DNA of 46,657 nucleotides from an uncultured Acidimicrobiales bacterium (lineage in GTDB: Bacteria; Actinomycetota; Acidimicrobiia; Acidimicrobiales; SHLQ01), in the NCBI GenBank assembly GCA_905479685.1, contig CAJQNJ010000014.1, positions 1 through 46,657 on the forward strand, read 5' to 3'. Under the pieces are notes generated by a model. That model had not been told where the DNA came from and did not search any database. It saw only the letters and a program-made list of their open reading frames with translations. The translations under genes and the position numbers were made by a program. Positions 24,866 through 33,117 of the stretch are shown here, one piece after another (positions within the stretch are counted from its first letter, which is position 1; the number at the start of each line of letters is the position of its first letter).

Positions 24866-25740
24866 TCGACGACCGGATTCGTGAGAACACCAACACCCTC
24901 GATGTCGACTTCAACGACGTCGCCGTCCTTGAGGAACTTCGGTGGGTCGAACCCGAGGCCGACACCCGCCGGAGTTCCGGTCGCGATGACGTCACCGGGT
25001 TCGAGTCGGACAGTTCGTGAAATGGTCTCGATCAACGTCGGAATGTCGAAGATCAACAATGAGATCTCGGACTCCTGACGAAGCTCACCGTTCACCCGGG
25101 TGCGCAGCATCATCTTCGTGATGTCTGGGATCTCATCTCGGGTGACGATCGCTGGTCCCATCGGACAGAACGTCGCCGGGCTCTTTCCGAGAAAGAACTG
25201 CACATGTTGATGCTGGACTTCGCGAGAGGTGACATCGTTGATCACCGTGTAGCCATACACGTGGTCGAACGCCTCCTCGGCACCGATGTTCATCCCGCCT
25301 TCGCCGATGATGACGCCGAGTTCGCCCTCGTAGTCGCTCGTACCCGTGGGATCTGACGAGAGCTCGATTGCCTCGCCATCGGCGATGATCGACGTCAGGG
25401 CCTTCGTGAAGACGATTGGGTATTCAGGGATGGCGGTCGTTTCGGATGCGTCGAACCCACTGGCCGAGAACTCCAGTGCGTGTGCGTGGTAGTTCTTTCC
25501 GATGGCCATGATGTTGTTGCGCGGTCGTATCGGTGCGCTCAGTCGTGGTTCGGGAACCGTCGTCGATGCCGAATCATCGAGCACACGTTGAGCTGCTGCA
25601 CGTCCGGATTCCCCGAGCGCTACGAACTCGGCCATATCGGTGGGAAGCCCAGGGTCACTTGCAAGGTCGACGACCGCGCCGTCGTCGCGAATGACCCCGA
25701 TCCCACTTCCGATCGCAGACGTGAACGTTACGAGTTTCAT
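24862..25740 (-). CDS. Fumarylacetoacetate hydrolase-family protein
   Basis: This 292-residue FAH-fold enzyme cleaves or decarboxylates acylpyruvate-type 2,4-diketo acids with a divalent metal. Motifs: NNIMAIGKNYHAHALEFSAS (FAH core start), SDYEGELGVIIGEGGMNIGA (metal-binding Glu in YEGELG), TSREVQHQHVQFFLGKSPAT, FCPMGPAIVTRDEIPD and GDVIATGTPAGVGLGFDPPK. Homologues serve in homoprotocatechuate, gentisate and sugar-acid pathways, including 2,4-diketo-3-deoxy-L-fuconate hydrolase. It starts 68 bp from a divergent glyoxalase gene, and its stop overlaps the cinA-like start by 4 bp. The exact substrate is open. Confidence 0.92.
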   Translation of the reverse strand: MKLVTFTSAIGSGIGVIRDDGAVVDLASDPGLPTDMAEFVALGESGRAAAQRVLDDSASTTVPEPRLSAPIRPRNNIMAIGKNYHAHALEFSASGFDASETTAIPEYPIVFTKALTSIIADGEAIELSSDPTGTSDYEGELGVIIGEGGMNIGAEEAFDHVYGYTVINDVTSREVQHQHVQFFLGKSPATFCPMGPAIVTRDEIPDITKMMLRTRVNGELRQESEISLLIFDIPTLIETISRTVRLEPGDVIATGTPAGVGLGFDPPKFLKDGDVVEVDIEGVGVLTNPVVE

Positions 25741-25808
25741 AGTTTCTTCCTTTGGGTCATTGGTCGTTTTGGGGCATTGTCTTGTTGAAAATCTTCTAGA
25801 ATCAGGGA

Positions 25809-26210
25809 GTGCTGCTCACCGAAATAGACCACGTCGCAATCGCTGTTCATGACCTCGACGCCGCCATCGAATTCTACGAATCCGCTCTGGGCGCAACCGT
25901 CGAGCATCGAGAACGGGTCGATCGCGACGGCGTGGACGAGGCCATGCTCAAGGTGGCTGAATCGTACATCCAGCTCCTCACGGGCACCCGGGACGACTCG
26001 CCGATCACGAAGTATCTCGAGAAGCGTGGTGAGGGCCTGCATCACGTGGGGTATCGCGTTGACGACTGCGCCGAGGCCCTCGCCTCGATGGTCAAAGCGG
26101 GTGCACGGCCGATCGATACCGAACCTCGACCAGGGTCGCGTGGCTCGACAATTGCGTTCATCCATCCAAAGGGTGCTCTCGGCACGCTCATCGAACTCGT
26201 GCAGGAGTAA
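25809..26210 (+). CDS. VOC/glyoxalase protein, methylmalonyl-CoA epimerase-like
   Basis: A 133-residue vicinal-oxygen-chelate protein. The likely metal ligands are all present: IDHVAIAV (His), SYIQLL (Gln), GLHHVGYRV (His) and LIELVQE (Glu), the H-Q-H-E set of methylmalonyl-CoA epimerase. FYESALGATVEHRE and GSTIAFIHPKGALGT fit the same family. The GTG start has no spaced ribosome-binding site, and TAGAAT lies 7 bases upstream, which suggests a leaderless transcript. No mutase gene is nearby, so a different VOC reaction in this catabolic cluster is possible. It is followed by an SDR gene 6 bp later. Confidence 0.85.
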   Translation: MLLTEIDHVAIAVHDLDAAIEFYESALGATVEHRERVDRDGVDEAMLKVAESYIQLLTGTRDDSPITKYLEKRGEGLHHVGYRVDDCAEALASMVKAGARPIDTEPRPGSRGSTIAFIHPKGALGTLIELVQE

Positions 26211-26216
26211 CCAATC

Positions 26217-26969
26217 ATGGCCAACGTAACGTGGGATTTCACCGACCGAGTTGTTGTCATCACCGGCTCGGCGATCGGGATGGGCGAGTGTGCAGTCGAG
26301 TTGTTCTCCAACGCTGGGGCGAGCGTGTTCGGACTCGATGTCGATGTCGAACGGGGAGCGGCAGTAGCCGAGCGAACCGGGACGACCTTCGTCGAGTGCG
26401 ACATCACCTCCTCGACGGTGGTGCGCTCGACGTTTGCTGCGATCGAGCAAGAGCATGGACGGCTCGATGTCCTGGTCAACAATGCGGGCGGGTTCTGGGA
26501 ACAGAACACCACTGAATCGTTGTCCGAAGACGAGTGGGATCGAGTGATCGATCTGAACTTGAAGGGTGTCTTCCTCTGCGCACAGAGCGCGATCCCACTC
26601 CTGCGCAAGTCCACGGCGGGACGTATCATCACGATCGCTTCGCTCGCTGGGCAAACGGCGATGTACCGGTCGTCTCCCCCGTATGCGGCCGCAAAGGCTG
26701 CAGTCCTCTCTCTGGCTCGTGTGCTTGCCTACGAGCTTGCAGCCGATGGCATCACCTCCAACGCAATCTCGCCAAGCGCAGTGATGACCGACCGAATCAG
26801 AGTCGTTCGGTCCGAAGAGGAGCGCGCGAAGACCCAGGCCACGATCCCACTCGGGAGGTACGGTGAGGTCGACGATCTCGTCGCATGGATGATGTTCCTG
26901 GCGTCCGAAGAGGGCGGGTACATGACGGGCGAAACGCTCAACGTCAATGGTGGCCGCTTCATGGTCTGA
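26217..26969 (+). CDS. Short-chain dehydrogenase/reductase
   Basis: A 250-residue classical SDR. The cofactor motif TGSAIGMGECA (T-G-x3-G-x-G) starts near residue 16, followed by GLDVDVERGAAVAERTG with an Asp that favours NAD(H). DVLVNNAGGFWEQ is the NNAG motif. The catalytic triad is in IASLAGQTAMYRSSPPYAAA followed by KAAVLSLARVLAYELA (Ser, Tyr-x3-Lys). The end GGYMTGETLNVNGGRFMV is typical. The ribosome-binding site AGGAG overlaps the stop of the glyoxalase gene. The substrate is unknown; the neighbours suggest a hydroxyacid or cyclic alcohol. Confidence 0.93.
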   Translation: MANVTWDFTDRVVVITGSAIGMGECAVELFSNAGASVFGLDVDVERGAAVAERTGTTFVECDITSSTVVRSTFAAIEQEHGRLDVLVNNAGGFWEQNTTESLSEDEWDRVIDLNLKGVFLCAQSAIPLLRKSTAGRIITIASLAGQTAMYRSSPPYAAAKAAVLSLARVLAYELAADGITSNAISPSAVMTDRIRVVRSEEERAKTQATIPLGRYGEVDDLVAWMMFLASEEGGYMTGETLNVNGGRFMV

Positions 26970-26992
26970 CTCGGTGCGGGCAACTGCAACGG

Positions 26993-27847
26993 TCATGACT
27001 GAGAACGTTGTTCCACGATCGTGATCAACGCCGCGAGGTCTTCATCGCCGAGTCCGAGGTCGCTCGTCGCCTCGACGATCTCGTGGGCGGCGGTTGCAAG
27101 CGCAACTGGAGCCAACTCGTCGGCAGCCAAGCGCAGATCTTTGCGCATGAGGTCGACGGTGAACATCGGGGTGAAGTCACGGGTGGCAAGCGGGCCAGCC
27201 TTGTAGTCGAGGAGTCGCGGCACTGCACCGGCGCGAAGCAGGTCGATACATTGGTCCATCGAGAGGGAGGTCTTTTCGATCGACACGATCGCTTCGGCTA
27301 TTGCAACGAGGTGCGTCGTGAGCAATCGATTGGTGATCAACTTGAGCTCGAGCCCTGTCCCGTTTCCACCCACATGGGCAACCTCTGTGGCAAAGCAGTC
27401 CAGTACCGGGCGCGCCACATCGAACGCCGAGTCGGCGCCGCCCACCATGACAACAAGTGTCGCGGCTTCGGCATGAATGGATGTTCCGCTGACCGGAGCA
27501 TCGAGAAACGACACCCCTCGTTCTTCACATTCGTCAGCAATCGCCCGAGAGCCAGCGATCGAGATCGTCGACATGTCGGCACACACCGTGCCAGGACCGA
27601 GCAGAGACGCAAGTCCATCGTCGCCGAGGAAGACGGCTTCGACGTGTTCAGTCGCAGGAAGCGAAGAGCAGACAAGTTCTACGTCGGCCAGTTCGTGGAG
27701 CCCACTGGCGACGTCGATTCCAGCTTCTTTGGCTCTCGTGCGCGCCACATCCGAAAGATCGAACCCGACCACATCGTGGCCCGCAGCCATGATGTGCGAA
27801 ACCATCGGGAAACCCATTCGGCCCAGTCCAACAAATCCAACTCGCAT
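26993..27847 (-). CDS. 3-hydroxyisobutyrate dehydrogenase-family oxidoreductase (b)
   Basis: A 284-residue beta-hydroxyacid dehydrogenase: VGFVGLGRMGFPMVSHIMAA (Rossmann start), SFLDAPVSGTSIHAEAATLV (substrate-binding DAPVSG motif) and GNGTGLELKLITNRLLTTHL (catalytic Lys region). It is better conserved in DAPVSG than the copy at 18617. It directly abuts the stop of the upstream Gfo/Idh/MocA gene and is the last gene of a five-gene minus-strand operon (enolase-superfamily enzyme, flavin hydroxylase, PhyH, Gfo, this gene). It probably oxidises a 3-hydroxyacid or reduces a semialdehyde late in that pathway. Confidence 0.9.
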   Translation of the reverse strand: MRVGFVGLGRMGFPMVSHIMAAGHDVVGFDLSDVARTRAKEAGIDVASGLHELADVELVCSSLPATEHVEAVFLGDDGLASLLGPGTVCADMSTISIAGSRAIADECEERGVSFLDAPVSGTSIHAEAATLVVMVGGADSAFDVARPVLDCFATEVAHVGGNGTGLELKLITNRLLTTHLVAIAEAIVSIEKTSLSMDQCIDLLRAGAVPRLLDYKAGPLATRDFTPMFTVDLMRKDLRLAADELAPVALATAAHEIVEATSDLGLGDEDLAALITIVEQRSQS

Positions 27848-28918
27848 CTACGTTCCCTCCTGAAGGGTGATGATCCTGCCTGATGCGGCAGCCTCGTCGA
27901 TCGCCAACGTGACCGCCAGAGTGGTTCGCGCTTCGGCGGCAGTCGTGAGGTGACAGGGACCACCCACCGCGAGATGATCGAGCCACGCTCGCGTTTCGTC
28001 TGCGACCCGTCCGAACATCGTCCCCCCCGCCCACTCGCCCGAGGTCCTACTCCCCAGGTACGCGAAGTTCAGGGTCTGATCCACGTAGGCATTCTCAAAC
28101 CCGGCATCGCTGTACAGGACTTGGTCGCCATGGTCCTCACTGATGAAGAGCACTCCATTTGTTCCCAGGAGCTCGAACCGCGTCGACATGCCATTGCTCG
28201 GGTATCCCGCGGGCAGCGAATAGCTGGTTGCAAAATCGAAGATCGCACCGTCGTCGTACGTCACGACTGCGAACGTGAGATCGTCGACGTCATGTCCTCT
28301 GGAGCGGAGGATGGACCCATTCGAACGTGCGGACACCTCGATCGGCCGAGCGTTTGGGTGATACCAGCCGATCACATCGACGAGATACGTCAAGATGTCC
28401 ATGACAGGCGTCGCAGTAGGAGAACGTCGCAGAATCGCCTCAGCGACGGCCAAGGTGTCGTAGGTCCGGGCGAGGCCACCGATCAGCTGGCCGATCTGCT
28501 TCTGCTCCAGTTGCTCCTTGGCCACGGCATATCGCTGGGCATACCGCATCGAATAGCCGACTCGTAGGTCGACTCCATGCTCTTTTGCCACTTCGATGAC
28601 TCTGTCAGCCTCGGCAAGATCCAACGTCAGCGGTTTCTCGACAAGCGTCGGCTTCCCGAACGGGAGTGTGAGAAGGAGCGGCTCGGTATGGGCCATCTCC
28701 TGGGTGGAGATGACCACCGCATCGACATCGGTCGACCCAACGATGGACGCAACATCGGTTGTCCACATGTCTGCGTTGACCTCTTCGGCAAGGGCGCGGG
28801 CTGCGTCCTCGTTGATGTCGGCAATCGCGAGGAAGGACACGCCTGCGTGTTGTCGTGCGAGCCGAGCGCGGTGGCGCCCGATCTTTCCCGCTCCCACGAT
28901 CGCCAGACCGATACTCAT
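27848..28918 (-). CDS. Gfo/Idh/MocA-family oxidoreductase (c), catalytic His replaced by Tyr
   Basis: A 356-residue family member. Rossmann motif LAIVGAGKIGRHRARLARQH; TLVEKPLTLDLAEADRVIEV carries the EKP Lys. The catalytic D-x3-H segment reads TPVMDILTYLVDVIGWY, so Asp is kept but His is Tyr. The paralogue at 36648 has the same change (LTYYVD) and the same upstream sequence (RSPTATPVMD / RNPDATPVVD), so the two form a subfamily. VVTYDDGAIFDFATSYSLPA and LGTNGVLFISEDHGDQVLYS complete the barrel. The chemistry may differ from the usual hydride transfer with proton relay. It overlaps the PhyH gene by 4 bp. Confidence 0.9.
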   Translation of the reverse strand: MSIGLAIVGAGKIGRHRARLARQHAGVSFLAIADINEDAARALAEEVNADMWTTDVASIVGSTDVDAVVISTQEMAHTEPLLLTLPFGKPTLVEKPLTLDLAEADRVIEVAKEHGVDLRVGYSMRYAQRYAVAKEQLEQKQIGQLIGGLARTYDTLAVAEAILRRSPTATPVMDILTYLVDVIGWYHPNARPIEVSARSNGSILRSRGHDVDDLTFAVVTYDDGAIFDFATSYSLPAGYPSNGMSTRFELLGTNGVLFISEDHGDQVLYSDAGFENAYVDQTLNFAYLGSRTSGEWAGGTMFGRVADETRAWLDHLAVGGPCHLTTAAEARTTLAVTLAIDEAAASGRIITLQEGT

Positions 28919-29811
28919 GACGATTCCTCGTTGGTTCGGTTGGCCTCTGGAAAGTGAGACGTGTTCATCAATCGTTGGGTGTCGAACAAGCCAAGCGCAG
29001 CGGTCACGGGCAACGGAATGCGAACAGGAGTCTCGTCGAGCCTGGCATGTGTTGTCGGCTGGCCACGAACAAGCCGTTCATCCCACTCCGGCCAATCAGA
29101 CGGTTGGTGTTGGGCCATGATCGGCCACGCATCCGCGGCTGCATACCCCTGGAGAAGGAGGCGCCGCTGGCCATCGGTCCGATTCGGCCCACTCCCATGC
29201 AGCAGACACACATGATGTATCGAGATGTCACCTGGGTTGAGGACCAGCGGTTCGGTTTGGTCCAGATCGAAGCTTCCTCTCGGCACTGCACCGACGAAGG
29301 TTCCGTTCTCCGTGTGGTCGAGGGCCGGCCCGAGATGTGAGCCAGGCAACGCGTGCAAACATCCGTTCTCGATCGTCGACGGATCCAGCGGGATGCCGAT
29401 CTCGAGCAGGTCGCTGTTGGTGTGGGGGTAATACCCCCAGTCGGTGTGCCACTCGACGTGTCCTGAACCATGTGGCTGTTTCGCGTTGAGTTTCGTGTGG
29501 TGCCAGCGGATGTTCGGGCCGATCAGTTGCTCGACCATGTCGAGAAGGGTCGCGTCGCGGAGTTGTGCTGCGAAGTCGTCATGGTGAAGATGGGGACTCT
29601 TGATCCGGCGGATCCGTTGCTCGCCGAGTGCGCGGCCTGCGACATCGTCAAGCTCGATGACGCTCGAACTCTGCTCGAGTCCACGGGCGATCTCCTCGAA
29701 ATGCTCCGCGGCCATCTGCAGTTGCTCGATCCGGTCAGCGCTCAGAACATCACGCAGGATCAGATAGCCGGTTCGGCGATATTGCTCGATGTCGTCTGTG
29801 GTCAGTTTCAT
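28915..29811 (-). CDS. Phytanoyl-CoA dioxygenase-family protein
   Basis: A 298-residue Fe(II)/2-oxoglutarate oxygenase of the PhyH family. It begins MKLTTDDIEQYRRTGYLILR. The facial triad is visible as H-x-D in GHVEWHTDWGYYPH and the distal His in ISIHHVCLLHGSGPN. The 2-oxoglutarate-binding Arg is in NRTDGQRRLLLQGYAAADAW. The family hydroxylates diverse small molecules, not only phytanoyl-CoA. GAGGCGAAG lies directly before the ATG, overlapping the stop of the upstream flavin hydroxylase. With that hydroxylase it supplies two oxygenation steps in one operon. Confidence 0.9.
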   Translation of the reverse strand: MKLTTDDIEQYRRTGYLILRDVLSADRIEQLQMAAEHFEEIARGLEQSSSVIELDDVAGRALGEQRIRRIKSPHLHHDDFAAQLRDATLLDMVEQLIGPNIRWHHTKLNAKQPHGSGHVEWHTDWGYYPHTNSDLLEIGIPLDPSTIENGCLHALPGSHLGPALDHTENGTFVGAVPRGSFDLDQTEPLVLNPGDISIHHVCLLHGSGPNRTDGQRRLLLQGYAAADAWPIMAQHQPSDWPEWDERLVRGQPTTHARLDETPVRIPLPVTAALGLFDTQRLMNTSHFPEANRTNEESS

Positions 29812-29818
29812 CTTCGCC

Positions 29819-31039
29819 TCAATTCCCCGGACCGAACAGTCCGAACCGCCACGAGGGATCTCCTGGCGCCATGGTTCCCAATGTCTGCGCCGCCTCACCC
29901 ATGGAACGCGATCTCTCCGCTGCGCTGCGGGCCACACCGAGTTGTTGCGCTTCCCATGCCGAGAGCGCCGTGCGTAGGCCGACGTCGTCGATGCCTCGAT
30001 CGCGAAGGTGGTCTCTCAAGGCCCAAGCGTCAGCGCATGCCTTGGCTGTACCGGCAGCCACGTGCGGTCGCATGACCGTCGCCGCATCACCCAACAAGAC
30101 GATCCGATCGTGCACGAACCGTTCGGCGGCCATGTCGAAGATCGCTTGGATGAACGGTTCGGCACATCCGAGAACGAGTTCCCGCAGCTGTGGAGCCAGA
30201 CCGGTTCGTGCTGCCGAATGTAGTTCATCGACGAATCGATCTTGGAGAAGGCCAGGAGGCATGGTTGTCGGGCGGACGTCTCCATGGCGGTCGGTCATCA
30301 AGTCGTCGAAGTCGGTCCCCTCGACATTGCGGTACCACACGAAGTTGACCGCTCGTTCCCCTCGTTCAATCGAGTCGTCTGGTCCGGGAATCGCATAGGC
30401 GAGAATGTGCGAGTCATCGAGCACTTGGTACACCATGGCGTCGTCGAGGATCTCTGCGGTCGACTCGTGGAGATCACGCTCGAGGATGGTGCCCCGATAT
30501 GCAACGTACCCTGCGTACACCGTGGTCGTCTCGGGCGACACGATCTCGCGGACCGTGGAGCCCATCCCGTCGGCGCCGATCAAGAGATCGCACGAGTACT
30601 CGTCTCCGTTCGTGAAGGAGACCCGAACGGGCTCTTCGTCATCTCCACCTTGCTCCACCCGCTCGACCTGATGCCCGAGGTGATATCGATCCTGGGGCAG
30701 CGCGTCCAGTAGTGCCCGGTAAAGCGTGTTCCATGCTGTGAACCGGTTGTAGGTCGGCGACGCATCGATGATCGTGCCTGCACGATCGATATAGCTCCAG
30801 TTGGTCAACGTGAGCGCAACTTCGGATGCCTCGCGATCGCTTGACCCGAGGCCACCGCCACGCTCGACGAAGTAGCGTTCCGTTATCGGCAGCACGACAA
30901 TTCCGGCACCGCGTCCGTCGAGTGCGCTCAGAGATCGCTCGAATACCTGCACATCTTCACCTAGCTCGTGGAGAAGCACTGCCGTTGTAAGGCCACCAAT
31001 CGAGCCACCTGCAATACCTATCCGGAGCGGAGGATTCAT
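29819..31039 (-). CDS. FAD-dependent monooxygenase, 2,6-dihydroxypyridine hydroxylase-like
   Basis: A 406-residue group A flavoprotein hydroxylase. Motifs: GIAGGSIGGLTTAVLLHELG (GxGxxG FAD-binding), DLLIGADGMGSTVREIVS (DG motif) and IVLLGDAATVMRPHVAAGTA followed by KACADAWAL (GD motif). The HVAAGTAKA variant of the GD region, with RGAGIVVLPI near the N-terminus, recalls 2,6-dihydroxypyridine 3-monooxygenase of nicotine degraders rather than PHBH. It uses NAD(P)H and O2 to hydroxylate an aromatic or heteroaromatic ring. It overlaps the enolase-superfamily gene by 4 bp. Substrate identity is inference from resemblance. Confidence 0.87.
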   Translation of the reverse strand: MNPPLRIGIAGGSIGGLTTAVLLHELGEDVQVFERSLSALDGRGAGIVVLPITERYFVERGGGLGSSDREASEVALTLTNWSYIDRAGTIIDASPTYNRFTAWNTLYRALLDALPQDRYHLGHQVERVEQGGDDEEPVRVSFTNGDEYSCDLLIGADGMGSTVREIVSPETTTVYAGYVAYRGTILERDLHESTAEILDDAMVYQVLDDSHILAYAIPGPDDSIERGERAVNFVWYRNVEGTDFDDLMTDRHGDVRPTTMPPGLLQDRFVDELHSAARTGLAPQLRELVLGCAEPFIQAIFDMAAERFVHDRIVLLGDAATVMRPHVAAGTAKACADAWALRDHLRDRGIDDVGLRTALSAWEAQQLGVARSAAERSRSMGEAAQTLGTMAPGDPSWRFGLFGPGN

Positions 31040-32115
31040 CCGTCGATGTTGTCGACGTCGATCCCGAGGCCAGGCCCGGTTGGGAGCAGATAATGTCCGT
31101 TCTCGATCACCAGGGGTTTCGTGGTCACGTCACCACTCAGACCTTGATTGCCAGGGCTACAGCCGAAGTCGATCGCAGACATGGCGGCCGCACAGTGGAT
31201 GTTCGCAGCCGCAGCAACACTGGACTCAGCGATCTTTCCAGCAAGGTTGACCGACAATCCCAATGCGTCGCAGAGATTTGCGCCGCGCATCACACCCGTG
31301 ATTCCGCCGAGCTTCACGAGCTTCAGGCTGACTCCGGCTACTCCGGTCCTCCAAAACGATGCAATGTCGCTGAATGAGTGGACGCTTTGATCTGCGCAGA
31401 TCGGGATCGGCGATGCGTGTGTAACGCGGAGCATCGCACCGAGGTCACCTTGTCGAATGGGTTGTTCGATGAAACGAACGTTTTGACCAGCGAGTGCTTG
31501 CAAGAAACGGATCGCTTCAGGCTCGGACCAACCCTGGTTGGCATCGCCACATACGATTGCATCATCGGGGAGTTCGGCGCGGATGCCGAGCACCGTTTGC
31601 AGTTCGTCGGCCACGTCACCGATACCAAGCTTGACCTTGAACCAGCGATATCCGGCGTCGTACTTCGTGCGGGCAGCCGCGATGTCGTCGGCGGGCACAC
31701 CACTTCCGACCATCGTCAATGCGGGTACCTCCCGGCGCACCACTCCACCGAGGAGCTCGGCGACGGGAACATCGAGCACCTTGCCTGCGATGTCGTGCAA
31801 GGCAATGTCGATCGCGCCCGCAGCGGTCTCGTTCGCGTACATCATCGACGACATGTCGGCCCAGATCGAGCTGCGACGCATGGGGTCCTCGCCGATGATC
31901 CGCTCGCCGAGGAACTCGATTGCCGAATGGATGCTCCGTTGGGTCTCACCGGTGAGGTCGGTGGCCTCGACCCCTTCCCCCCAACCGACAACGCCGTCAT
32001 CGGTTGTGACCTTCACCAAGACGTTGTCAGACTGATACACCGTGATGTGCGACATCACGATGGGCTTGATCAGCGGTACCCGTACCGGAATTGCCTCGAC
32101 ACTGGCGATCTTCAT
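31036..32115 (-). CDS. Enolase-superfamily enzyme, muconate lactonizing (MLE) subgroup
   Basis: A 359-residue mandelate racemase/MLE-type enzyme. MKIASVEAIPVRVPLIKPIV starts the capping domain. The barrel has FKVKLG (K-x-K base), CGDANQGW, RFIEQPI and ICADQSV (the Asp-Glu-Asp Mg2+ ligands), and VSLKLVKLGGITG (second Lys). The Lys-Lys arrangement defines the MLE subgroup (cycloisomerases, racemases, some dehydratases), not the Lys-His mandelate racemase or acid-sugar dehydratase group. GGAG precedes the ATG at 32115; an in-frame ATG at 32148 is less likely. It is the first gene of the five-gene operon and is divergent from the DctP-like gene. Confidence 0.92.
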   Translation of the reverse strand: MKIASVEAIPVRVPLIKPIVMSHITVYQSDNVLVKVTTDDGVVGWGEGVEATDLTGETQRSIHSAIEFLGERIIGEDPMRRSSIWADMSSMMYANETAAGAIDIALHDIAGKVLDVPVAELLGGVVRREVPALTMVGSGVPADDIAAARTKYDAGYRWFKVKLGIGDVADELQTVLGIRAELPDDAIVCGDANQGWSEPEAIRFLQALAGQNVRFIEQPIRQGDLGAMLRVTHASPIPICADQSVHSFSDIASFWRTGVAGVSLKLVKLGGITGVMRGANLCDALGLSVNLAGKIAESSVAAAANIHCAAAMSAIDFGCSPGNQGLSGDVTTKPLVIENGHYLLPTGPGLGIDVDNIDG

Positions 32116-32150
32116 GGCCGTTCTCCGTCTCTCGATGGCGTGATGCACTC

Positions 32151-32169
32151 ATCTGATATGATGTCAGAT
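32151..32169. promoter_or_regulatory. Candidate GntR-type operator between the MLE and DctP-like operons
   Basis: ATCTGATATGATGTCAGAT is a near-perfect 19-bp palindrome: ATCTGA and TCAGAT arms around TATGATG. It lies in the 42-57 bp between divergent starts and touches or overlaps the possible DctP-like start codons. Its right half is nearly identical to 37791-37802. Symmetry, size and position suit a GntR-family (FCD) repressor. Confidence 0.6.
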
Positions 32170-33090
32170 CTTATGGCACGAACGGAACTCCGCGTCGGGG
32201 GTTATGCGCCCATTGGTTCCGTGCATAGTCTCGCACTTGAACACTTTCGAGACTTCATGCACGATCAGTCGGATGGCTCTGTCCATGTGGACATCCTCTA
32301 CAACATCATGGACCTCGATCGGCCGGTCGGCGCCCTGATCGACATGGCCGGAACCGGCGAACTCGACCTGACGTACATGTCGGCGAGCTACTTCGGAGAT
32401 GACGTGTCTGAGATGAACGCGCTGGAGATCCCGTATCTTTTCCCCAGCCTCTCTGATGCCCATCGCGCATTGGACGGAGAACTCGGTCGCGAACTCACCG
32501 ATGCTGTCTCACGAAAGATCAACCTCTCGGTCCTCGGGTTCTGGGACAACGGCTTTCGCCATCTCACCAATTCGGTCCGACCAATCCGGTCCCCTGCGGA
32601 CTGCCAAGGCCTCACCATCCGGCTGCAGCCCAACCAGATTCACGAAGCGCTCGCCCGGTCGTGGGGCATGACACCCATCACTGCGGAACTGAGTGAGGGC
32701 ATTGCCATGATCACCAGCGGTGCCGTCAACGCACAAGAAAACCCGCTCGCCAACTCCGTCGCGTACGGCGTCCCTCACACCCACATAACGATGAGCGCGC
32801 ACCTGTACGGCGCGCGAGCGGTGCTCGCTGGACCCGACTGGCAGGATCGCTTCGACGCTGAGACCGCAACGATGATCCGCGACGGCGCCCGTTCTGCAAT
32901 CGAATTTCAACGAGGTGCAGCAGAAGCGTACGAAGCGGTACTCCGGAAGAATCTTGAAGACGAAGGTCGCCAGTTCGTCGATCTCTCACCGGAAGAGAAC
33001 GAGGCGTTCCGAAGCGCGGCGTCTGACGTCATCGCCGATGCCTACGCCGAACTGCCAAGCGAACTTCGTGCCGCACTACCGAAGACATAG
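32158..33090 (+). CDS. DctP-like TRAP solute-binding domain protein without a signal peptide
   Basis: A protein of about 310 residues with the TRAP solute-receptor fold. Key pieces: ELRVGGYAPIGSVHSL (mature-type N-terminus), NALEIPYLFPSLSDAHRALD, LGFWDNGFRHLTNSVRPIRS and GLTIRLQPNQIHEALARSWG carrying the conserved carboxylate-binding Arg region, then ITSGAVNAQENPLANSVAYG. Normal DctP proteins have a Sec signal; here the frame begins MMSDLMARTELR with no hydrophobic segment, and no earlier in-frame start supplies one. No DctQ/M permease is in the window. It may be a cytosolic binding or sensor protein. Starts at 32158, 32161 or 32173 are all possible; none has a clear ribosome-binding site. 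Confidence 0.85.
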   Translation: MMSDLMARTELRVGGYAPIGSVHSLALEHFRDFMHDQSDGSVHVDILYNIMDLDRPVGALIDMAGTGELDLTYMSASYFGDDVSEMNALEIPYLFPSLSDAHRALDGELGRELTDAVSRKINLSVLGFWDNGFRHLTNSVRPIRSPADCQGLTIRLQPNQIHEALARSWGMTPITAELSEGIAMITSGAVNAQENPLANSVAYGVPHTHITMSAHLYGARAVLAGPDWQDRFDAETATMIRDGARSAIEFQRGAAEAYEAVLRKNLEDEGRQFVDLSPEENEAFRSAASDVIADAYAELPSELRAALPKT

Positions 33091-33117
33091 CTCAGAGTGA
33101 CCGAAGGGGTCCCACGA

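Noticed and set aside
19507-32115. Assigning the lactonase, FAA hydrolase, SDR and enolase-superfamily genes to the L-fucose non-phosphorylative pathway.
   Set aside because: The enolase-superfamily member has the Lys-Lys MLE-type active site, not that of fuconate dehydratase, and the genes lie in separate operons.
31378-32157. Plus-strand open frame continuous with the DctP-like gene, which would extend it by 260 residues.
   Set aside because: It runs entirely antisense to the well-supported MLE-subgroup gene and has no domain or signal peptide.
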